Assembly (NCBI GenBank): GCA_002435705.1
Contig: DIVA01000116.1
Location: 1,809-24,358 of the forward strand
Source of the DNA: Bacteriovoracaceae bacterium UBA6144
GTDB taxonomy: Bacteria > Bdellovibrionota > Bacteriovoracia > Bacteriovoracales > Bacteriovoracaceae
DNA length: 22,550 nucleotides
Direction: 5' to 3'
Part shown: one piece after another, positions 7,308 to 12,970 of the stretch
Numbering within the stretch: the stretch's first letter is position 1
Layout of the letters: the number at the start of each line of letters is the position of its first letter
The notes under the pieces: model-generated
What the model was told of the DNA's origin: nothing
Database searches by the model: none
The model's input: only the letters and a program-made list of their open reading frames with translations
Made by a program: the position numbers and the translations under genes

Positions 7308-7428
7308 GACAGTGAATATCCTTATTCTCCTGTCTCTCTTTCCCTGAGTGGGCTTTTCAGAGGTTCGTTATCTCAGACATCCTGTCTTCAGAGCTTCACT
7401 CGTCCTGAGTGATTCTCAGCGTCCTCAG
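7285..7428 (-). ncRNA. putative CsrA/RsmA-sequestering small RNA (CsrB/RsmY/RsmZ-like)
   Basis: The predicted minus-strand transcript runs from a sigma-54-type promoter (start about 7428) to an intrinsic terminator ending at 7285, about 144 nt. It holds seven GGA triplets (first bases at 7424, 7405, 7382, 7343, 7330, 7321 and 7299). Four lie in loops of perfect short hairpins: TCACTC-AGGAC-GAGTGA (7412-7396), AGACA-GGA-TGTCT (7387-7375, containing AGGATGT as in the CsrA SELEX consensus), GAATA-AGGA-TATTC (7327-7314), and the terminator TGGTTCA-AGGA-TGAACCA (7307-7290). The remaining three are in or near predicted single strands. Multiple GGA loops with little else conserved is the known design of RNAs that titrate CsrA. 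No long coding frame fits; only a 7-codon frame (MSEITNL) occurs. The role is inferred from structure; expression and the presence of csrA in this genome are not shown here. Confidence 0.6.
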
Positions 7429-7437
7429 GAATAATCA

Positions 7438-7455
7438 AAGCAGGATCCGTGCCAA
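7438..7455 (-). promoter_or_regulatory. sigma-54 (RpoN) promoter of the GGA-rich RNA
   Basis: Minus-strand TTGGCACGGATCCTGCTT has the full -24 element TGGCACG (7454-7448) and -12 GC (7441-7440), with GG and GC exactly 10 bases apart as sigma-54 requires. Transcription would begin 12 bases after the -12 C, at about 7428, just before the first GGA hairpin. The match to the TGGCACG-N4-TTGCW consensus is nearly perfect. Confidence 0.75.
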
Positions 7456-7504
7456 GTCTTAAGTAGCTAAAAAGCCATCCTCCTCTCGTTGAGTGGGGCC
7501 TGAC

Positions 7505-7589
7505 TGTCACCGATAAGGGCCAAAATAATGGGGCCAAACTTTCTGGTGACGAGTTAACTCCGAGTAAATTGATTGGATGAAGTTTGGCC
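7505..7589. promoter_or_regulatory. inverted-repeat cluster between two divergent sigma-54-type promoters
   Basis: This stretch holds TGTCACC (7505-7511) facing GGTGAC (7545-7550), then the perfect palindrome GAGTTAACTC (7551-7560), and a perfect 10-bp inverted repeat, GGCCAAACTT (7532-7541) with AAGTTTGGCC (7580-7589). Two more TGTCACC copies follow at 7611-7617 and 7630-7636. The right arm of the 10-bp repeat overlaps the -24 element of the rightward promoter. Such sites could bind the enhancer protein that sigma-54 needs, or a local repressor; which one cannot be told from sequence. Confidence 0.5.
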
Positions 7590-7600
7590 TGAAAAATGCT
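7584..7600 (+). promoter_or_regulatory. possible sigma-54 promoter of the 83-codon gene
   Basis: TTGGCCTG (from 7584) and ATGCT (to 7600) put GG (7586-7587) and GC (7598-7599) exactly 10 bases apart. The -24 half matches TTGGC but deviates after it, so it is weaker than the leftward promoter. Start would be about 7611, giving a 74-base leader before the ATG at 7685. Confidence 0.55.
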
Positions 7601-7668
7601 TACACCTGCTTGTCACCTGAAATGGCCCGTGTCACCATTTTAGTGTGAGCTCAGTATGAACTCAAAAT

Positions 7669-7681
7669 CACCAGGAGGGTG
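7669..7681 (+). promoter_or_regulatory. Shine-Dalgarno in a GGA hairpin loop, candidate CsrA site
   Basis: CACC (7669-7672), loop AGGAG (7673-7677), GGTG (7678-7681): a perfect 4-bp hairpin that presents the ribosome site AGGAG in its loop, 7 bases before the ATG at 7685. CsrA/RsmA represses translation by binding just such loops. The same AGGAGG with 6-base spacing also fixes the ATG at 7685 over the in-frame GTG at 7679. Confidence 0.5.
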
Positions 7682-7684
7682 CCC

Positions 7685-7936
7685 ATGACTAAACCACATT
7701 ATTATTTGATGAAAAATAAGAAGATCCTTCGTCTTGAAACGGATCAGAAGTGGGACCAACTCTCCTATCTTATTCGCACACAGATTTTTGATCAGAAAAA
7801 AATCATGAATCAGGAAGAAGCCAATTGGCGGGTAGCCATTTTTCGCGATGAGATCATGGAGATGGACGAGTACGTAGACTATCTTAACTCTCCTCAAGCT
7901 GCGATCGATGCTGAAGCATGGGCTGAAGCCGTCTAG
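7685..7936 (+). CDS. 83-residue protein of unknown function
   Basis: The start is fixed by AGGAGG 6 bases upstream. The product (MTKPHYYLMKNKKILRLETD...) is soluble, with a basic first third and an acidic, probably helical second half (FRDEIMEMDEYVDYL, then AAIDAEAWAEAV). It has no signal peptide, no membrane span and no motif I recognise. It is not an obvious FlgM anti-sigma factor, although it lies directly upstream of fliA, because the FlgM-type helices are not evident. It is separated from fliA by a strong intrinsic terminator, so it is mainly its own transcription unit, apparently from a sigma-54-type promoter and with a CsrA-like site over its ribosome site. A regulatory role is a guess from that context. 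Confidence 0.75.
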   Translation: MTKPHYYLMKNKKILRLETDQKWDQLSYLIRTQIFDQKKIMNQEEANWRVAIFRDEIMEMDEYVDYLNSPQAAIDAEAWAEAV

Positions 7937-7968
7937 CCACAAATTACAGGCAAACAAGCTTTTATCAC

Positions 7969-8001
7969 AGGGGATGGCACTTGCTATCCCCTTGTATTTT
8001 T
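7969..8001 (+). terminator. intrinsic terminator between the 83-codon gene and fliA
   Basis: AGGGGATGGC (7969-7978), loop ACTT, GCTATCCCCT (7983-7992): a 10-bp stem with one G-T wobble, followed by TGTATTTTT. It ends about 30 bases before the fliA ATG, so fliA must have its own promoter in that short gap or depend on read-through. Confidence 0.85.
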
Positions 8002-8032
8002 GTGGCTAAAATTTCCAACGTATTATGCCGTT

Positions 8033-8725
8033 ATGGCGCGCTCATTAAAAACCAAGAAAAAATCAGAGACTCTAGAGATCAATGAATATCTGCCCACCGT
8101 GCAATACTGGGCCCGTCACTACTCTCAACACACCCATCAGGTGCTCGATTATGATGATCTGGTGGTTGTCGGACTGATGGGACTGATGGATGCGGCCCAA
8201 AAGTTTAATCGCAAAAAAGATGTGCAATTCAAAACCTACGCCGAGTTTCGTATTCGGGGAGAGATCATCGACGAGCTCAGACGCCAGGACTGGATGAGCC
8301 GTAGTGAGCGCAGCAAACAGAAAATTTTTAGAAAAAACAAACACAAGCTCCAACAAGACTTGGGTCGTGAACCCACGCGTGTGGAGATGGCCAAGATCCT
8401 GCCCTTTAAGCCTCGAGAGATCGATCGCATCCAGCAATACGAAACCAACGATACACTACGGGCCTATCAAGAAGGTGACCTGAGCCAAGAGGGTCAAGTG
8501 CACGATCTTGTGGCCGAGGCGATCGAAAATAAAGATGAGGTGTATGAGCTTCTCTGCTCCCTACCCGATGTTCATCGCAGTGTGATTGAGATGCGCTACT
8601 TTGAAGACGCCAGCCTCTCTGACATTGCTCAAGCCATTCATCTCTCAGAAGGGAGAGTATCTCAGATTCACTCCGAGGCGATAGAGCTGCTCAGAAGTGA
8701 GCTCAAATTGCTAAAGGTCGCCTGA
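8033..8725 (+). CDS. fliA: flagellar-type RNA polymerase sigma factor (sigma-28)
   Basis: This 230-residue group-3 sigma-70 factor directs transcription of late flagellar and chemotaxis genes in relatives. Region 2 is clear: YDDLVVVGLMGLMDAAQKF and FKTYAEFRIRGEIIDELRRQ followed by DWMSRSER, very like E. coli FliA. Region 3 (LQQDLGREPTRVEMA) and the region 4 helix-turn-helix (DASLSDIAQAIHLSEGRVSQIHSEA) are intact. I chose the ATG at 8033; the in-frame TTG at 8000 lies inside the T-run of the upstream terminator. There is no Shine-Dalgarno, and TAAAAT (8007-8012) could be a -10 giving a very short leader. No flagellar structural genes are adjacent, which is unusual. Its last 15 bases overlap the convergent permease gene. 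Confidence 0.85.
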   Translation: MARSLKTKKKSETLEINEYLPTVQYWARHYSQHTHQVLDYDDLVVVGLMGLMDAAQKFNRKKDVQFKTYAEFRIRGEIIDELRRQDWMSRSERSKQKIFRKNKHKLQQDLGREPTRVEMAKILPFKPREIDRIQQYETNDTLRAYQEGDLSQEGQVHDLVAEAIENKDEVYELLCSLPDVHRSVIEMRYFEDASLSDIAQAIHLSEGRVSQIHSEAIELLRSELKLLKVA

Positions 8726-10075
8726 AGCGGGTTTGCGTGATTTGCCCAAAAACATCTCTTCCACTTTAGGCTCAATCCCCTGACTCAAGAGAGTCCCGTA
8801 CTTTTTGGTATCGTTTTTCTTATACCATGCCAGCGTCTGCATTTGCTCAAGCTCACTCAGACTTGAGAGTTCGATATTTTCTTGCGGCTTCCAGTTTGCG
8901 GAGTTCACTTCTTTACCAAATGACCTTACCACCCAAAAAGCCGAGGCTGGATTCTTTTTATGCAGGTCCATGAAAAGCTGGTTCATGTGACTCCAAATTT
9001 GAGCACTCGCTAGGAGCTCACTCTTTCCCTCACCCACAGCCCCTAAAAGATCTACCGCAATGGCAAAATCATCGGCCTTAAGCACATGGGCCGCAATAAG
9101 CTCAGCGCTGATAAGGGGCTTGTAACGCTTGTTGCGTAAAAATTGGACTAAGAGCTTGGCGTTCTGCAGGTCACTGAATTCTTTTTCAAAATATGTTGCA
9201 TCAAGCTTAGGTGCCAGCACGCCGAGGAACATTAATTCCTGCATCCGCCCCTCAGCTGAAGAACCAGACTTAAAATAATTTAGACTTTTTGAGTAATTCA
9301 AACTGGTGAATGCCACGAGGAAGAGACTTGCGACCACGGCCGCCTTGGCGTAATGGCGGGGATGGAAAAGGACAAAAACTTTATTGTAGATAAAAGCGAT
9401 GTAGCAGATCTCACCCACCACAATCGCAGAGAGGATCAAGAGCAGGTAATCTTTCAGATCGATATCACCACCGACAATAGCGACCATGAGAAAGATACCC
9501 GCAACGATGATGTAGCGAGCGGTATTTTTCGTTTGGTTTTTTTTCTCTTCCATGCTTTTGAGGTAATCTTTCATGGAAATAGGAGAATACATCGTAATCA
9601 GGAAAAAAATAAACGCAATAAGAGAGACGATGGCTTCCTTCCGCGAGAAATAGCTACTTTTGGTATTAATCAGAGAGTCTTGCACTTCCGGCGAACTTAA
9701 GAGTCCGACCGCCTTGGGCAAAACATCGGTCGCCTCAGGAATAAGAAAGATCACACTTGAGATGAAGCCGACCGTGACAAGAGCAAAAAGTGAGACCTGC
9801 AGCACCAAGATGAGTGTCTGAGACAGGAGATGATACCCCATGAGAGTCTTCTTACTAAAGGATGCCATCATCCATGAGATATTATCTTTAAACTGGTGGC
9901 GGTTGGAAGTGGAATAGAGCCCAAAGAAATACATGAAGGGCGCAATCGTGATCACTTCCTGGATGCCTGAGACAACGATGATGACGAAAGCACCAATTGC
10001 AATCAAATTGAATTTCAAAAGGAACATTAAGTAAGGCTTAAAAAATAAATCAAGCAGCGTTTTCAAGTTCACCAC
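8711..10075 (-). CDS. ABC transporter membrane subunit with soluble C-terminal domain
   Basis: At 454 residues, the first ~280 hold about seven hydrophobic spans, for example LIAIGAFVIIVV, LILVLQVSLFALVTVGFISS, IVSLIAFIFFLITM, IIVAGIFLMVAIV, LLLILSAIVVGEICYIAF and AAVVASLFLVAF. The last ~170 are soluble and mostly helical, with no recognised motif. It follows the ATPase gene with a 26-base overlap, so it is the likely membrane partner of that ATPase. The start is uncertain: GTG at 10075, GTG at 10072 or TTG at 10066, the last having AGGTGG at better spacing. It is not a standard ABC-2 permease that I can name; the substrate is unknown. The tail domain may be the part that recognises a partner. 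Confidence 0.65.
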   Translation of the reverse strand: MVNLKTLLDLFFKPYLMFLLKFNLIAIGAFVIIVVSGIQEVITIAPFMYFFGLYSTSNRHQFKDNISWMMASFSKKTLMGYHLLSQTLILVLQVSLFALVTVGFISSVIFLIPEATDVLPKAVGLLSSPEVQDSLINTKSSYFSRKEAIVSLIAFIFFLITMYSPISMKDYLKSMEEKKNQTKNTARYIIVAGIFLMVAIVGGDIDLKDYLLLILSAIVVGEICYIAFIYNKVFVLFHPRHYAKAAVVASLFLVAFTSLNYSKSLNYFKSGSSAEGRMQELMFLGVLAPKLDATYFEKEFSDLQNAKLLVQFLRNKRYKPLISAELIAAHVLKADDFAIAVDLLGAVGEGKSELLASAQIWSHMNQLFMDLHKKNPASAFWVVRSFGKEVNSANWKPQENIELSSLSELEQMQTLAWYKKNDTKKYGTLLSQGIEPKVEEMFLGKSRKPASGDL

Positions 10076-10943
10076 CTGTATCAGAATAATGGAAGATAAA
10101 GATATCTTCTAAAGTAAGCTCTCTACGATCAATAAACTCACTGGGGATGTCAATCGCTTGAGCTGTCTCTTGCGAGATCAGAAAGTTTTCTGATCCATCA
10201 CCATTGACCCCACTCCATAAGAGATCACTACGTTTGAGAAGGGAGTGATCGGCACCTTTGGGAAAGCGCAGCTTCACAAACCCACCCGCCACTTCTTCTA
10301 GGGGCCCCTGCAGCTTGAGGGTAGAGTTATGTATCAAAAGAAGATGAGTGGTGTAGTACTGCAGTTCAGAAATAATATTCGTGGTCATCACGACCGTTTT
10401 CCCAGACTGACAATAGCGATGTAAAAGCCCCAAGAAATAGCGGCGAGCATAGACGTCCATCACCGATGTGATTTCATCTAAGAGCAATAACTCCGGTGAA
10501 GCCGCAAGAGCGATCATCAGATTAAACTGCATTTTTTGGCCACGAGAAAATTGATTGTAGTTTTTCGTTAAATCAAGTCTTCGATCCTTTACCATGGATT
10601 GAAAAAATGACTCGTGCCACTGGGGAAAAAGATTTCTAAAACGCTGAACGAATTTCTCACAACTCAGGCTCGACTCTATATTAATGTTCTCGTTGATGTA
10701 GAACACTTCCCGCTTGACCGGTGAGTCCCAGGCATTGGTTGCAAAACCTTTAAACTCCACCTCACCTGTGTCCGGAAATTCTGAACCGGCCATCAAACGC
10801 ATCAAGGTACTTTTGCCTGAGCCGTTAGCCCCCAGAAGAGTGGTGAATGTACCAGGTGTGATCTCAAAACTCAGATCTTTCAGAATGATCCGCTCGTTGT
10901 ATTTTTTTGAAATATGACTGATTTTTAATAGCTTTGGGTTCAT
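10050..10943 (-). CDS. ABC transporter ATP-binding subunit with altered switch residue
   Basis: The 297-residue ATPase has Walker A GANGSGKST (38-46), a modified signature FSRGQ (132-136) in place of LSGGQ, and Walker B LLLLDE (152-157). The usual switch histidine after Walker B is replaced by Asn189 (VVMTTNIIS), and the expected Q-loop Gln is not evident (FYINENINIE). Architecture resembles exporter ATPases of the CcmA/YtrB kind, with a ~75-residue C-terminal extension. The D-loop SVMD (160-163) is present. Catalysis may be slow or atypical. It precedes and overlaps its membrane partner. The 60 bases upstream (10944-11003) hold no clear terminator, so it may be the distal part of the cheY-to-tapT run. 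Confidence 0.85.
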   Translation of the reverse strand: MNPKLLKISHISKKYNERIILKDLSFEITPGTFTTLLGANGSGKSTLMRLMAGSEFPDTGEVEFKGFATNAWDSPVKREVFYINENINIESSLSCEKFVQRFRNLFPQWHESFFQSMVKDRRLDLTKNYNQFSRGQKMQFNLMIALAASPELLLLDEITSVMDVYARRYFLGLLHRYCQSGKTVVMTTNIISELQYYTTHLLLIHNSTLKLQGPLEEVAGGFVKLRFPKGADHSLLKRSDLLWSGVNGDGSENFLISQETAQAIDIPSEFIDRRELTLEDIFIFHYSDTGGELENAA

Positions 10944-11003
10944 CTCACACGTATCGGAGAAACAAGTTAGGAATAAACCGATTATTTCAGTCTGCTGATG
11001 TCT

Positions 11004-11624
11004 TTAAAGCTCTAATTTCCCATGAAAGTTATGCCTTGAGTGCCAGACTGATTTCACGAAAACTCTAAAAAATGTCATCAGTCGATCCCGCACCTCTTCT
11101 CCCTCGATCACCCCAAGGGCATGAGCAATGGCCTCATAGGTCGATAAGAACCGAGGATCCGGCGCCGAGCGCAGTTTATACTCCCCTCTCAGATCATCAC
11201 TCAAGCGCACAGTTTGAATCCCATGAAAGGCCGGCTCTCGCTGATGAACCTTACGCGCTTGATGCCAACTTCCATCAGGAATGATCAAGTGAATGTTTGA
11301 GGGCAGAGAGCTTACATATTCAGGAGTGAGAACTTTGGAGTTTTCATCAGGATATAAAAAAAGCGGATGCCCATCACGCTTTGTAATATCCCTCGCCTCT
11401 AGGGGCTCGTTCATGCGGCCACGAATATCGAAGTGAGAATTCTGAGGTAACATTTGTTGCACGAAATAAGCCGTGTTACTGGTGAGTTTTAACTCTCGCA
11501 CATGCACGATGAGAGAGAGTCGTGAACGTATTTCAAAAGGGAGTATGTGAGCGCAAAAACAGTGCTGCTGATGAATGCGACAGCGAGGGCAGCGCCGAAC
11601 ACTGGTCTCGCGTCGCGTACTCAT
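11004..11624 (-). CDS. tapT: DTW-domain tRNA-uridine aminocarboxypropyltransferase
   Basis: The 206-residue protein of the DTW family transfers the 3-amino-3-carboxypropyl group of S-adenosylmethionine to uridine of tRNA (acp3U) in characterised members. It has the N-terminal zinc-type cysteines C12-x2-C15 and C22-x-C24, and the family core PDGSWHQARK (116-125; DxTW appears as DGSW with Ser for Thr), followed by the STYEAIAHAL helix. Its ATG directly follows the stop of the CheX gene (TTTTAA ATG) without a separate ribosome site, so it relies on coupling. A tRNA-modification gene at the end of a signalling operon is odd, but may be a plain hitch-hiker. Symbol is given by family. Confidence 0.85.
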   Translation of the reverse strand: MSTRRETSVRRCPRCRIHQQHCFCAHILPFEIRSRLSLIVHVRELKLTSNTAYFVQQMLPQNSHFDIRGRMNEPLEARDITKRDGHPLFLYPDENSKVLTPEYVSSLPSNIHLIIPDGSWHQARKVHQREPAFHGIQTVRLSDDLRGEYKLRSAPDPRFLSTYEAIAHALGVIEGEEVRDRLMTFFRVFVKSVWHSRHNFHGKLEL

Positions 11625-12131
11625 TTAAAATTTTACATCCTGATAACATAGATCAAGGTAGAAATCTCCCAGATCACAAGTCACCGTCGTGCGCATGGTG
11701 GTGCTCCCTTTAGGATAACTGATCTCATGATCAGTCCCACGGATCGTTGAAGGCGATGTGAGCTGTAGTTTTATTCCCATATTGAGAAGATCTTGCTTTG
11801 AGCCACCTAAAATAATATTGGCCACCTCACTCCCTGCATCAGCAATGTCTGGAACCATATCAGTGTAGTCTTCACCGAGCATGCGGGAAGCAAGCTTGAG
11901 GTAGATCGCCTTAGAAAAGCAGAGAGCCAGCAACCCACGAAACTCCTTGTCCTGACCGTTGGCCGTCACTGTCCCGTTGATACCAATCAGCGCCGTGATA
12001 TCGGCTCCAGCTTGATTATCTGTCTTAATCTGTGGTGAGTGCATCGTAATCGTGGTGGACATCATGGTCGCAAATGTATTTTTCGTCGACTTGATGAAAG
12101 GGGCCGAGAACTTCAAAAACATATCATTCAT
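11625..12131 (-). CDS. CheX-domain protein (stand-alone)
   Basis: This 168-residue protein is of the CheC/CheX/FliY phosphatase group. The hallmark S/D-x3-E-x2-N helix is DAGSEVANIILGGSK, with Glu102 and Asn105 as the predicted CheY-P dephosphorylation pair. Only one such helix is present, as in CheX (CheC has two). The first 25 residues also match the usual CheX start (FLKFSAPFIKSTKNTF). It would act on phosphorylated CheY, plausibly the CheY at the head of this operon. AGGAG lies 5 bases before its ATG and overlaps the TAG stop of the STAS-CheX gene (TAGGAG), so translation is coupled. Confidence 0.8.
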   Translation of the reverse strand: MNDMFLKFSAPFIKSTKNTFATMMSTTITMHSPQIKTDNQAGADITALIGINGTVTANGQDKEFRGLLALCFSKAIYLKLASRMLGEDYTDMVPDIADAGSEVANIILGGSKQDLLNMGIKLQLTSPSTIRGTDHEISYPKGSTTMRTTVTCDLGDFYLDLCYQDVKF

Positions 12132-12139
12132 AAATACTC

Positions 12140-12970
12140 CTATGCAGACAAACAGATTTCGACGAAAAAACTTCCTTTAGAGCTCTCAAAGGGCACCACC
12201 ACAATCGGTCCCTTGGTGAGGGTTTCCAGAGAGTGGTTTTTCCCGCAAACAACCGAAGGGATAGCGGTCTTGATGCCATACCCCTTCTCATTCAGAATAA
12301 CTTTGGCCTGACCGAAAATCATGTTGGTGATCTCTCCGGCCGCATCGACAATGTCCTGACTCATTTCTGTGTAGGTCTCACCGAGCATCCCAGAGACAAT
12401 TTCTAGGAAAACTTTCTCAGGGAAAGTGATGTTTACTGATCCACTAAAAGAATCACTCACAAGCCCAATCACACCAGAGATATCTCCGATGCTCTTTTGC
12501 GCATCAGTCTTTACGAACACTTTTCCCGGTTTAGCATCAACACTTGCCTGCACTTTGAGCACATTTAAGGTGGCATTAAGAAATGGGTTAATGAAATCTG
12601 TATCGAGCATTTTCTTGGTCACAAGTCCCAGCTCGACCAGTGCTTCACGCAGGCCCGCAGCGTACTTAAAGGAGCTATCAATCCCCTCTTTTTTGAGCTG
12701 ATTGATCAGAGGCGTCTTCATCAAGATCAGACGCATCTCTTTGTTGTAAGTTTTGAGATCCGTTTTCAATTTTAAAATCGCTCGTACCCAGCCTTTAGAT
12801 AGAAATGAGAGGTGCTCACAGTTAATAATAAAATGTGGACATGGATCAGAGAGCTGCAAAGCGAGACTCGCCTCAAAAAGCTTAATTTGATCATCGTCCA
12901 TGCTACCAACCAGACGAAGGGTGACGTAGCCATCGCCCTTGATGAAACTAAAAGGGAGACTGTTTTGCAT
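12140..12970 (-). CDS. STAS-CheX fusion protein
   Basis: 276 residues in two modules. Residues 1 to about 115 look like a STAS domain: repeated strands VTLRLVGSMDDDQIKLF, FIINCEHLSFLSKGW and MRLILM, with Ser58 near the position of the phosphoserine in anti-sigma-factor antagonists. Residues 120-276 form a CheX domain with DAAGEITNMIFGQAK, giving Glu213 and Asn216 as the phosphatase pair. Its start overlaps the HD-GYP gene by 23 bases, with AAGGA 8 bases before the ATG. So the operon encodes two CheX proteins, one carrying a STAS input. STAS domains take part in partner-switching, so this could link chemotaxis-type dephosphorylation to another regulatory layer. Confidence 0.78.
   Translation of the reverse strand: MQNSLPFSFIKGDGYVTLRLVGSMDDDQIKLFEASLALQLSDPCPHFIINCEHLSFLSKGWVRAILKLKTDLKTYNKEMRLILMKTPLINQLKKEGIDSSFKYAAGLREALVELGLVTKKMLDTDFINPFLNATLNVLKVQASVDAKPGKVFVKTDAQKSIGDISGVIGLVSDSFSGSVNITFPEKVFLEIVSGMLGETYTEMSQDIVDAAGEITNMIFGQAKVILNEKGYGIKTAIPSVVCGKNHSLETLTKGPIVVVPFESSKGSFFVEICLSA

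Noticed and set aside
7285..7428. 6S RNA, c-di-GMP (GEMM) riboswitch or other known leader
   Set aside because: No long rod with a central bubble as in 6S RNA and no GEMM core sequence; the repeated GGA loops fit a CsrA-binding RNA better.
7504..7519. Sigma-28 -10 element (ACCGATAA) before the 83-codon gene
   Set aside because: The -10 is 7 of 8, but no acceptable TAAAGTTT-like -35 lies 10-12 bases upstream.
8000..8032. TTG start for fliA
   Set aside because: It lies in the T-run of the upstream intrinsic terminator, and the added residues are not family-like.
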